NCBI GenBank assembly: GCA_030537565.1
Contig: JAUNVS010000015.1
Location: 1-33,310, forward strand
DNA: 33,310 nucleotides
Source of the DNA: Eubacteriales bacterium
GTDB lineage: Bacteria; Bacillota; Clostridia; Saccharofermentanales; Fastidiosipilaceae
Direction: 5' to 3'
Shown here piece by piece: positions 16,463 to 23,534 of the stretch. The first letter of the stretch is position 1. The number at the start of each line of letters is the position of its first letter. The notes beneath the pieces were generated by a model. That model did not search any database and was not told the origin of the DNA. It saw nothing but the letters and a program-made list of their open reading frames with translations. Both the position numbers and the translations under genes were made by a program.

Positions 16463-17512
16463 ATGCATAAGTCATGGAAACTCTACTCCCTGAGCCCACT
16501 GCTTGCCGGTCTATTGTTGCTCGGAGCACTGGGGGGAGAGTATCGGCCCATCGATGATTTCTTCACTGAAAACGACACCGAAGTCCACCTCAACCTCAGC
16601 GAAGAATATCAGCAGGATAAGTCAGATGATGAGACTCTCTTCCAAGTTCAATCTGCAAGCGATGTCTTCCCATCGATCTTTAGTCTCGAAGAGAAGCTTT
16701 GCGAGCAACTATTCGAAGGCAGCGATATCGCCTACTTCGAGATCATAGATGATGCTCACGGCCTCTGTGTTAAGAAGTATACGGAAAACTCGCAGCGTAG
16801 ACACCGCGGGGATACAAACGAACACATTCTCTTCATCCAAGCGGCTCCAAACCCTGCTCGAATCGCCCTAATCGAATTATCGCGCCTCAACGAAAATTTC
16901 GACATAAACCATGACCGCGCCTATCAACCCGTATTCCTCCACATCGAATTAGAAAAGTATGAGCCAGAGCTCTGGCAGCGTTTGCTCGACCATCAATCAA
17001 TTTATTTTCAGCTCGATGAGAGCTCTGATCAGATTTCCCTGTCAGCGATTGATTTAAGTGAACTGTCTACCTATTCTCTCCCCGATGACGAAAATCTTCT
17101 CTACGTCAATTATGGGGATGGAAGTATCCACCTCCAACTTCTGAAAGGAAGAGATATACAAGCACAAACACCTATCAAGCAAACTCAAGCCCCTCAGCCA
17201 ATCACCCAATCGCCTCCACCCAGCAGCCAAGTCCAGCAACCCAGTACCTTAATAACGAAAACAGCCATCGACCATGCAAAAGAAGCCGGTTTTTTCCCCG
17301 GCGATAACTGCTTCATTTTTGACAGTCGTCACGAGGCAGAAAGCGTAGCTTTTGATCTCGGAATGGATTACGATGCCGAAATCACTGCTTATATAAATTT
17401 ATCGGATGAAGAAAAACAAAACTTCACATGGCATAGCTACATGGGGAGTCGCGGGTTTTCAACTTACGAGATCAAGAGCTTCCCGCAATTCTCTGTAATA
17501 CTGTTTTACTAG
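16463..17512 (+). CDS. P8: KLYSLNP-family exported protein with C-terminal domain
   Basis: Family member of 349 residues and head of the P8-P12 group. The N-terminus MHKSWKLYSLSPLLAGLLLLGALGG closely matches P4. The core is diverged: a long D/E/S/Q-rich region to about 75, IAYFEIIDDAHGLCV near 89-103, then SIYFQLDESSDQISLSAIDL at about 179-198 and ENLLYVNYGDGSIHLQLL. A Gln/Pro-rich linker (about 233-264) precedes the C-terminal domain, TAIDHAKEAGFFPGDN ... FTWHSYMGSRGFSTYE ... FSVILFY, ending exactly at the conserved last strand. AAAGGAG precedes the chosen ATG. Spacing to P9 is 72 bases. Function unknown. Confidence 0.84.
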   Translation: MHKSWKLYSLSPLLAGLLLLGALGGEYRPIDDFFTENDTEVHLNLSEEYQQDKSDDETLFQVQSASDVFPSIFSLEEKLCEQLFEGSDIAYFEIIDDAHGLCVKKYTENSQRRHRGDTNEHILFIQAAPNPARIALIELSRLNENFDINHDRAYQPVFLHIELEKYEPELWQRLLDHQSIYFQLDESSDQISLSAIDLSELSTYSLPDDENLLYVNYGDGSIHLQLLKGRDIQAQTPIKQTQAPQPITQSPPPSSQVQQPSTLITKTAIDHAKEAGFFPGDNCFIFDSRHEAESVAFDLGMDYDAEITAYINLSDEEKQNFTWHSYMGSRGFSTYEIKSFPQFSVILFY

Positions 17513-17584
17513 TAGCTTTTTCCCACAATTTTCCCACAAATAATGGAACATCAAATGGCTTATACGTTAGGAGGAGATAATCCC

Positions 17585-18580
17585 ATGAAGAAGATTTTTA
17601 AAGTCTACAGCTTAAATCCACTTCTCGCTGGACTTCTGCTAATTGGCGCGCTCGGTGGAGTCTACGTCGAGCACAAAGAGCCCTTCCGCTCCAACGAGAC
17701 GAAGGTTGTTCTTCCGATGGACCCCGAAGAATCGTCCAATCTAGACGAGGAGATTCACGCCCCCTTCACCCAGGCTCTAGTCGGCAACACTGCCGTCCGG
17801 GAGAAGCTCCTCGAAGATGAAAGTTCGAAGCCCTATGAACTCCTCTACCAAGATCGGCAATTCGTCTTCCAGCCGGCTCCCCTTATCGACGAGGACTCTG
17901 AGGACGATTACCTCTTGAGTACCGAAGTCGACCTGCTCGTTAAACCCAATGAAGATCGTCTCGCCCTCTTCACTGTCAACGAAGGCTTCGATGACGTATA
18001 CCGCAACCCAGAGACCGGCAATGAAGAAGCCGTCCACCAGTTCCAAGTCAACCACGATTTCCAATACGTTAAATCGTCCGTATGGGATCGTCTGAGATCC
18101 CATCGCGACACTTTCTTTAAAGTCCTCGTCGATGGTGAGCGAATTATCTTCGATCCACTACCAAACTATGGCATAAAGCGCTCAGCAATTAGAGACGATG
18201 ACCTCTACGCCCTCGTTAAGTACGAGAAAATCGAAGGAACAGAAAACGAACATGAGGATTCCGAGAGTGTTTATCGCGAAAACATCATCTTCATCTTAAT
18301 CCGTGGTGCTGAAGTTAAAGATCAAAATCCGAAGAGCCAGAAGCAAACGCCTGCGCCACCAAGCAAATATTATCCACCCGCCACAGCACCTTACATTCCC
18401 CCCACTACACAAGAATCGATAGACGAGTGGTATGAGACCTGGGTTCCCGAGCCAAGCGTTCCAGATGATGTCAGTGAGCCAATACCGACTGAACCACCAC
18501 TGACTGCGCCCCCTCAGACTGAGCCAAGCACAACTGCGCCAAGTACGACGGTTGAACACCTGCCAGGATGGATTGATTAA
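17585..18580 (+). CDS. P9: KLYSLNP-family exported protein with P/T-rich tail
   Basis: Family member of 331 residues. N-terminus FKVYSLNPLLAGLLLIGALGGVYVEH, then a subgroup-specific NETKVVLPM strand. Residues 44-290 are identical to those of P10. The core includes KPYELLYQDRQFVFQP near 82-97, LLST near 110, VWDRL, TFFKVLVDGERIIFDPLP at about 176-193, DDDLYALVKY and IIFILIRGAEVK. From about 253 it becomes low complexity, with YY and PP repeats. The last 41 residues are unique: acidic Pro/Thr-rich with repeats of the type T-x-P-x-T. There is no C-terminal globular domain. GGAGGAG precedes the chosen ATG. No sortase motif. Function unknown. Confidence 0.85.
   Translation: MKKIFKVYSLNPLLAGLLLIGALGGVYVEHKEPFRSNETKVVLPMDPEESSNLDEEIHAPFTQALVGNTAVREKLLEDESSKPYELLYQDRQFVFQPAPLIDEDSEDDYLLSTEVDLLVKPNEDRLALFTVNEGFDDVYRNPETGNEEAVHQFQVNHDFQYVKSSVWDRLRSHRDTFFKVLVDGERIIFDPLPNYGIKRSAIRDDDLYALVKYEKIEGTENEHEDSESVYRENIIFILIRGAEVKDQNPKSQKQTPAPPSKYYPPATAPYIPPTTQESIDEWYETWVPEPSVPDDVSEPIPTEPPLTAPPQTEPSTTAPSTTVEHLPGWID
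17714..18455 (+). repeat. 742-bp direct repeat, copy A (in P9)
   Basis: By eye this block matches 18817-19558 at every position but one (18409 A against 19512 T). Sequence on both sides differs at many bases upstream and wholly downstream, so the copy is internal to the gene. This looks like recent gene conversion or partial duplication. Confidence 0.92.
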
Positions 18581-18687
18581 TCCATCCTGACGTCACACGT
18601 TCTCTCACCTGTGCCCCAATATATCATCCTAGCGGAACCTCAACTCGAAGCGTCCCTGGTAATGGAGTGATCATGAAAGGATTCACG

Positions 18688-19779
18688 ATGTTAAAAAAAT
18701 TTAAACTCTACAACTTAACTCCCCTCCTCGCTGGACTTTTGCTAATCGGCTCGCTCGGTGGGGTCTACGTCGAACACGAAGAACCCTTTCGCTCCAACGA
18801 GACGAAGGTCGTTCTCCCGATGGACCCCGAAGAATCGTCCAATCTAGACGAGGAGATTCACGCCCCCTTCACCCAGGCTCTAGTCGGCAACACTGCCGTC
18901 CGGGAGAAGCTCCTCGAAGATGAAAGTTCGAAGCCCTATGAACTCCTCTACCAAGATCGGCAATTCGTCTTCCAGCCGGCTCCCCTTATCGACGAGGACT
19001 CTGAGGACGATTACCTCTTGAGTACCGAAGTCGACCTGCTCGTTAAACCCAATGAAGATCGTCTCGCCCTCTTCACTGTCAACGAAGGCTTCGATGACGT
19101 ATACCGCAACCCAGAGACCGGCAATGAAGAAGCCGTCCACCAGTTCCAAGTCAACCACGATTTCCAATACGTTAAATCGTCCGTATGGGATCGTCTGAGA
19201 TCCCATCGCGACACTTTCTTTAAAGTCCTCGTCGATGGTGAGCGAATTATCTTCGATCCACTACCAAACTATGGCATAAAGCGCTCAGCAATTAGAGACG
19301 ATGACCTCTACGCCCTCGTTAAGTACGAGAAAATCGAAGGAACAGAAAACGAACATGAGGATTCCGAGAGTGTTTATCGCGAAAACATCATCTTCATCTT
19401 AATCCGTGGTGCTGAAGTTAAAGATCAAAATCCGAAGAGCCAGAAGCAAACGCCTGCGCCACCAAGCAAATATTATCCACCCGCCACAGCACCTTACATT
19501 CCCCCCACTACTCAAGAATCGATAGACGAGTGGTATGAGACCTGGGTTCCCGAGCCAACAACTCCGACTCCGACTCGAACCATCCCAATAATCGATCCAA
19601 CGTCGACTGGATTCGGACCAGATCCCTCACAGTATCCAGACCCTTCAGGTGGAAATTCTGATTTTGCGCCGCCTGGTTATACCCCTCCAAATGACACCAC
19701 AAATGGAAATAATGATTTGGTACCACCTGGCTATACCCCTGCAGATGATGAAACTATGCCGACTGTTTATTGTCCCTAA
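18688..19779 (+). CDS. P10: KLYSLNP-family exported protein with repeat-bearing tail
   Basis: Family member of 363 residues. N-terminus FKLYNLTPLLAGLLLIGSLGGVYVEH. Residues 44-290 are identical to P9. The tail after residue 290 is unrelated to that of P9: Pro/Thr/Asp-rich, with two tandem 18-residue units (about 322-339 and 340-357), each containing the PPGYTP hexamer. It ends in TVYCP, with a single cysteine near the end. The start was chosen after AAAGGA; the preceding 20 bases are nearly the same as before P11. Its export and domain plan match P9, P11 and P12. Function unknown. Confidence 0.85.
   Translation: MLKKFKLYNLTPLLAGLLLIGSLGGVYVEHEEPFRSNETKVVLPMDPEESSNLDEEIHAPFTQALVGNTAVREKLLEDESSKPYELLYQDRQFVFQPAPLIDEDSEDDYLLSTEVDLLVKPNEDRLALFTVNEGFDDVYRNPETGNEEAVHQFQVNHDFQYVKSSVWDRLRSHRDTFFKVLVDGERIIFDPLPNYGIKRSAIRDDDLYALVKYEKIEGTENEHEDSESVYRENIIFILIRGAEVKDQNPKSQKQTPAPPSKYYPPATAPYIPPTTQESIDEWYETWVPEPTTPTPTRTIPIIDPTSTGFGPDPSQYPDPSGGNSDFAPPGYTPPNDTTNGNNDLVPPGYTPADDETMPTVYCP
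18817..19558 (+). repeat. 742-bp direct repeat, copy B (in P10)
   Basis: Partner of 17714-18455, offset 1103 bases, one mismatch seen. Borders are sharp at the downstream end, where the tails of P9 and P10 become unrelated, and graded at the upstream end, where the genes stay similar but not identical. Confidence 0.92.
19651..19758 (+). repeat. Two 54-bp tandem repeats in the P10 tail
   Basis: Units at 19651-19704 and 19705-19758, in frame, each coding 18 residues with a central PPGYTP. The two differ at several bases, so the duplication is not fresh. Confidence 0.75.
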
Positions 19780-19860
19780 CAGGAAGCAAGAGTTACTCGT
19801 CCTGTTTAGATCTCAGTCCGAAGAGCTCATGACAATCACATGATCATGAAAGGATTGACC

Positions 19861-20904
19861 ATGTTAAAGAAATTGAAACTCTATAGTCTAAATCCTCTCC
19901 TTGCAGGTCTACTTCTAATCGGTTCGCTTGGTGGAATCTACATCGAACACGAAGAGCCATTCACCTCCGACGAAACGAAGGTGGTGCTTCCAATGTATCT
20001 CGAAAATGAGTATTTAGATGACAACTATTACGACGATGATAACTATGAATATCGAGTCCCTGCCCCCTTCGCCTCAGTTCTTGTCGGTACTGAAGCCGTC
20101 AAGAAAAAACTCCTCGGAAATAAAAAAATTAAGCCCTATGAGCTCCTTTATCAGCACGAACGCTTCATTTTCCAAGCAGCCGAGGTGATCGAAGAGGCAA
20201 GCGTCCTCAACCTAATTGAAAACGAACTAAGTGTCGCAGAGAACGATAACCGTCTCGTCCTCTTCACCGTCCGAGAAGATTTCGACAATGATCATCAGCC
20301 TAGTCAACGCTCTGGACGCAGATCGCGTCTCCATTACTTCACCGTAAACTTCGACTTTGAAGATCTCGAATCGCCAATTTGGGATCGCCTGATGGACAAA
20401 AAGGACTGCTACTATCGTGTTCTTATAGATGGCGAGAGAATTGTTTTGATTCCCCTTCCTCTTACGGGAATCAAACGTTCGAAGGTTAAAGCAAACGACC
20501 TCTTCGCACTCGTAAAATTCGATAAAATTCGCGACAAAGACTGGTCGAAAAGAAGCCAGCATCACTTTGAAGAAGACGATGATGAATTCGAAAATCAAAT
20601 CACCTTCCTGCTGATTAGTGGTGCCGATATTCGGAAAGGGAAAAAAACTCGGAAGACGACGGGATCACAATACTTTCCGCCTGTCCCAGGCTGCCCACCG
20701 AATTGCACTAATCCCATTATCGATGGTCCGTTTGGCTGGGAAGAATGGGAAGAAGAGGAAACTACCGAGGCATACCCCAGCAGTGAGTCACAGACGTATA
20801 ACTATCACGAAGATCCGTCTTCTCAAACCACGCCACTGCCGTCATCAGCTCCGACGACTGCAGCTCCGACCACAACAGCTGAAACGTACCCTGTCATTAA
20901 CTAA
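19861..20904 (+). CDS. P11: KLYSLNP-family exported protein with P/T/S-rich tail
   Basis: Family member of 347 residues. N-terminus LKLYSLNPLLAGLLLIGSLGGIYIEH, then ETKVVLPM. A D/N/Y-rich stretch (about 51-64, DDNYYDDDNYEY) sits where P9 and P10 have DPEES. The core shows KPYELLYQHERFIFQA, IWDRL, CYYRVLIDGERIVLIPLP near 181-198, NDLFALVKFDKI and ITFLLISGADIRKGKK. The tail begins near 263 and carries a Cys pair in CPPNC, then acidic and P/T/S-rich sequence ending in TTAAPTTTAETYPVIN-type repeats. AAAGGA precedes the chosen ATG. Spacing to P12 is 120 bases. Function unknown. Confidence 0.84.
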   Translation: MLKKLKLYSLNPLLAGLLLIGSLGGIYIEHEEPFTSDETKVVLPMYLENEYLDDNYYDDDNYEYRVPAPFASVLVGTEAVKKKLLGNKKIKPYELLYQHERFIFQAAEVIEEASVLNLIENELSVAENDNRLVLFTVREDFDNDHQPSQRSGRRSRLHYFTVNFDFEDLESPIWDRLMDKKDCYYRVLIDGERIVLIPLPLTGIKRSKVKANDLFALVKFDKIRDKDWSKRSQHHFEEDDDEFENQITFLLISGADIRKGKKTRKTTGSQYFPPVPGCPPNCTNPIIDGPFGWEEWEEEETTEAYPSSESQTYNYHEDPSSQTTPLPSSAPTTAAPTTTAETYPVIN

Positions 20905-21024
20905 GTTTATAGGTTTAACTGGTCTGAGAAGCAAAGGCTGAAAGGCTGTTAGAATAGTTGTACATTAAGCACCACTGTTCTGCCTGAGGAAACATAACTT
21001 AGGGATGAAAGGAAAGGCTTTGCA

Positions 21025-22065
21025 ATGCAAAAGAAATTTATCCTTTACAGTTTAAACCCCCTACTTGCGGGACTCCTGTTGATCGGCTCGCTCGGTGGTA
21101 TTTACATCGAACATGACAAGCCATTTACGGCCAGTGAAACGAAGGTCGTCCTCCCGATGTACCCTGAAGACGATGGCGAGGACGCCTATGACAGCGAGGC
21201 TTACTTTCAGAGGATTCCAGATCCCTTTGCTTCGGGACTCATAGGGACGAAGACTGTCAAGAAAAAACTCCTCAAGCAAGAAGAGAAGAAGCCCTATGAG
21301 CTAGTCTACCAGGATGGTCAATTCATCTTTCAGCCAGCTGTCGTCGTCGAAAATAGAAATATCCTCAGTCTCGTTGAAAATGAAGATACAGTTGCTGAAA
21401 ATGATGATCGCCTAATCCTTTTCACACTTAACGAAAACGGACACGATCAGTTCTACTACTTCACAGTGAATTTTGATTTTCAAGATCTCGAATGTCCGAT
21501 ATGGGATCGGCTTAAAGAAAAAAAGGACAGCTACTACCGAGTCCTTATGGATGGTGAGCGGATCATTTTCGCGCCGCTCCCACCTAAGGGAATCCTGCGT
21601 TCTAAAATTAAGGCGGGCGACCTATTTGCACTCGTAAAATTCGACATCATTCCACTTCGAAAAGAAGCCAAGAAGGCTGACGCTATGTTTCGAGAAGATG
21701 AGAACAGCAAAGAACATAAGATTACATTCCTCTTGATTAGTGGTGATGAAGTTAAAAATAAAAAGAAACACAAGAAGAGAAAAAAGAGCTCCTCGCAACC
21801 ATCAGTCCAGTATTATGTACCTGGTTCCACCGTACCCAGTCGCGAAGATCCCTACGATGACGATAACTACTACGACGACTATGACCACAATGATGTTGAG
21901 GACGACCATAGCAGCAGCAATCTGGGGCAGACGAGCACGTACTCAAACCCAAACACGGCAGACGATGTGATACCTCCCTCCAGCGAATTCACTCCATTCT
22001 TCTATGAATCTTGGCTAAAGGAGCAACAAGCAACAAGCCCCCCAGCTGACGAAATTGAACCCTAG
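21025..22065 (+). CDS. P12: KLYSLNP-family exported protein, last of the array
   Basis: Family member of 346 residues. N-terminus FILYSLNPLLAGLLLIGSLGGIYIEH, with ETKVVLPMYPEDD. The core shows KPYELVYQDGQFIFQP near 89-104, the pair EDTVAENDDRLILFTL, IWDRL, SYYRVLMDGERIIFAPLP at about 169-186, GDLFALVKFD and ITFLLISGDEVK. A very basic stretch (NKKKHKKRKK, about 245-254) follows, then a D/Y/N-rich segment (about 275-295) that resembles the one near the N-terminus of P11, then a P/S/T tail. GAAAGG precedes the ATG. A strong hairpin lies 22 bases after the stop. Function unknown. Confidence 0.84.
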   Translation: MQKKFILYSLNPLLAGLLLIGSLGGIYIEHDKPFTASETKVVLPMYPEDDGEDAYDSEAYFQRIPDPFASGLIGTKTVKKKLLKQEEKKPYELVYQDGQFIFQPAVVVENRNILSLVENEDTVAENDDRLILFTLNENGHDQFYYFTVNFDFQDLECPIWDRLKEKKDSYYRVLMDGERIIFAPLPPKGILRSKIKAGDLFALVKFDIIPLRKEAKKADAMFREDENSKEHKITFLLISGDEVKNKKKHKKRKKSSSQPSVQYYVPGSTVPSREDPYDDDNYYDDYDHNDVEDDHSSSNLGQTSTYSNPNTADDVIPPSSEFTPFFYESWLKEQQATSPPADEIEP

Positions 22066-22087
22066 AATAAAATAGTGAAATAAAGCT

Positions 22088-22117
22088 GAAGAGGCCGCCC
22101 AAGAGGGCGGCCTCTTC
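22088..22117. terminator. Terminator hairpin between P12 and the MazG-like gene
   Basis: GAAGAGGCCGCCC and GGGCGGCCTCTTC form a perfect 13-bp stem with a four-base loop. It sits between two convergent genes and probably serves both. T-tracts are weak on either side. Confidence 0.78.
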
Positions 22118-22128
22118 GTCAATAGCAC

Positions 22129-22410
22129 TCACTTCACTGCAAATCTCTCCCAATTCTTCTTCAACTTATTTTTCACGATCTCGTCGACGTCCAATTCCAT
22201 CACATCTGCAAGGTTGTATGCATAGATGAGGACATCCGCCAGCTCCTCTTTTACCCCTTCAACATCAGCTTCATCACTCCACTGGAAATGTTCGAGAAGT
22301 TCAGCTGCCTCAATCGTAATCGATTTCGCACAATTCTCTGGTGTGTGATATGGAGTCCAGCCACACGCCTCGCGCATCTTACGCAACTCATCAATAATCT
22401 CTAAATTCAT
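22129..22410 (-). CDS. MazG-like nucleotide pyrophosphohydrolase
   Basis: A 93-residue all-alpha protein of the MazG-like NTP pyrophosphatase superfamily, about the size of the short single-domain members. The metal-binding pattern is visible: EAAELLEHFQW at about 34-44 followed by EELADVLIYA at about 55-64, the E-x-x-E and E-x-x-D motifs that hold Mg2+. Such enzymes hydrolyse NTPs or dNTPs to NMP and pyrophosphate, often cleaning damaged nucleotides. GGAGG lies seven bases before the ATG. A TGTTAAAAT extended -10 lies about 30 bases upstream of the start. It is convergent with P12 and divergent from the zinc locus; a functional link is not evident. Confidence 0.87.
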   Translation of the reverse strand: MNLEIIDELRKMREACGWTPYHTPENCAKSITIEAAELLEHFQWSDEADVEGVKEELADVLIYAYNLADVMELDVDEIVKNKLKKNWERFAVK

Positions 22411-22655
22411 AAGGCACCTCCAAAAAAAATCTTCTCATTTTAACACGCCTAAGTTCCTCGTAGAATCTTGTATATTCGCGATCCCTTCCAAGTTCAACTT
22501 ATAAAACCAGGGAATCCCCTAAGAAATTTTTATCGGCAATCACCTTATTAATCGAGATGAAAATACCATTATAGTAAGAAGTCCTATAAAGATCCTACGA
22601 AGAACCTAAGCAATCATCTATCGAGTTTTCTTTTCGGAAAGCCCAAAAATTATAC

Positions 22656-22683
22656 TTGACTTTTCTGGATGCTCATTTAAAGT
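22656..22683 (+). promoter_or_regulatory. Promoter of the zinc locus
   Basis: TTGACT (five of six) and TAAAGT (four of six) are 16 bases apart. Transcription would start near 22690, leaving a leader of about 50 bases that begins with the hairpin at 22697-22722. Confidence 0.5.
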
Positions 22684-22696
22684 ATTGGCTAATAGC

Positions 22697-22722
22697 ACCA
22701 AGGAGGCAACGTGTCTCCTGGT
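22697..22722 (+). promoter_or_regulatory. 5' leader hairpin before zinT1
   Basis: ACCA-A-GGAG and CTCCTGGT form an 8-bp stem with one bulged A and a nine-base loop, right at the predicted 5' end of the transcript and nine bases before the RBS GGAGG at 22731. It could stabilise the mRNA or be part of an operator. Confidence 0.45.
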
Positions 22723-22740
22723 AAATTCTAGGAGGATTCT

Positions 22741-23460
22741 ATGAAGAAATTCCGTAAGATCACATCGTTAATGCTGGCTTTTGGTCTAGCAATGGGCTTA
22801 ACGTCTCTCTCTCTTCGAGCCGAAGGCGAAAAAGAGCAATCGAAGGAAGAAGCACACGATTGCTGCCAAGATTCTGAGGAGGGTTCAGAAGCTTCTGAAC
22901 AGGCTCCTGAGCAGAAGGAAGAACACGAGCTTCCAGCGCCCGAAGTTCTCGAAGATGTCAACCTTAAGGAATGGGACGGCTTCTGGAACAACATGGGTGC
23001 CTACCTGAAATCTGACGAGCTGAAGTCCGCTTTTGAGACTCTTGCTCAGAACGAGGGTAAATCTGTTGAGGAAGCCCGTATTGCCTACAAACTGAAGAGA
23101 GCAGCCGCCTTTGATGGCATCGAATTCAACGGCGAAGAGGGCACGATTGCTTTCTACGACGGTTTTAAGGATGATGCCAACGTTGATCCACTGAGTAAAG
23201 CTCATTACAGCTATAAGGAATCATATAAGGTTAAGCACGGTAACTTCGATCTCGAGTGGCACGTCTTCACAACTGAAGATGAGGGTGCTCTTTATCCTGT
23301 CGTCGTCCTCATGGGCGTCCACGGTGAAGAAGTCCTCACCCACTTCCACATGCGTTACGGTGATGATGCAGTCGAGCTCCTTAAGAAAGATGGCTGGTTC
23401 CCCACCTTCGTCAAGCCAGAATCCACCTTCGATCAGCTTGCTGCTGAGATCACAGAATAA
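22741..23460 (+). CDS. zinT: ZinT-type periplasmic/extracellular zinc-binding protein
   Basis: A 239-residue secreted protein. Residues 1-27 form a signal peptide ending LSLRA-EG, with no lipobox. An acidic E/S/Q-rich stretch (about 28-65, including a Cys pair H-D-C-C) precedes one ZinT domain (about 70-239). The domain starts LKEWDGFWNNMGAYL and has the ZinT signature GNFDLEWHVFT and HFHMRYG, whose histidines bind zinc in E. coli ZinT. ZinT proteins capture zinc and hand it to the ZnuABC/AdcABC importer, encoded downstream here. GGAGG lies five bases before the ATG. The last 494 bases of the domain are identical to part of the next gene. A terminator follows. Confidence 0.92.
   Translation: MKKFRKITSLMLAFGLAMGLTSLSLRAEGEKEQSKEEAHDCCQDSEEGSEASEQAPEQKEEHELPAPEVLEDVNLKEWDGFWNNMGAYLKSDELKSAFETLAQNEGKSVEEARIAYKLKRAAAFDGIEFNGEEGTIAFYDGFKDDANVDPLSKAHYSYKESYKVKHGNFDLEWHVFTTEDEGALYPVVVLMGVHGEEVLTHFHMRYGDDAVELLKKDGWFPTFVKPESTFDQLAAEITE
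22939..23432 (+). repeat. 494-bp direct repeat, copy A (in zinT1)
   Basis: Matches 24231-24724 (offset 1292) at every position I compared. Differences begin immediately outside on both sides, including synonymous changes in the last few codons, so the identical tract ends inside both genes. Confidence 0.93.
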
Positions 23461-23470
23461 GTTAGTTTTT

Positions 23471-23509
23471 AATAAGTGAGGGACTTCCCGTCCCTTGCTT
23501 ATTTTTTTT
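23471..23509 (+). terminator. Intrinsic terminator between the two zinT genes
   Basis: AATAAGTGAGGGAC pairs with GTCCCTTGCTTATT (two G-U pairs, five-base loop) and ends in eight T residues. It lies 10 bases after the zinT1 stop. There is too little room for a new promoter before zinT2, so zinT2 probably depends on read-through. Confidence 0.9.
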
Positions 23510-23534
23510 GATTAAATTCTTCAAGGAGGATTGT

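Larger units (their letters stand above)
22411..22740. other. Divergent intergenic region before the zinc locus
   Basis: This 330-base AT-rich gap carries an extended -10 toward the MazG-like gene (ATTTTA at 22437-22442 on the plus strand) and a promoter and leader hairpin toward zinT1. I looked for a Zur- or AdcR-type operator and saw no clear palindrome of either type. No gene is present. Confidence 0.6.

Noticed and set aside
17777-18111. Antisense open frames opposite P9, repeated at 18880-19214 opposite P10
   Set aside because: They are exact copies only because the DNA block is duplicated. They lack RBSs and are shadows of the coding strand.
8170-22065. Reading the array as a prophage, integron or toxin-immunity cassette region
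   Set aside because: No integrase, attC-like sites, phage structural genes or toxin motifs are present; all members are full-length relatives of each other.
8170-22065. LPXTG sortase anchors or lipoboxes in the P-family proteins
   Set aside because: None was found. C-termini lack a hydrophobic segment with a basic tail, and N-termini lack a lipobox cysteine.
22560-22700. Zur- or AdcR-type operator before zinT1
   Set aside because: No clear matching palindrome is present; regulation by zinc is expected from the genes but not shown by a site.
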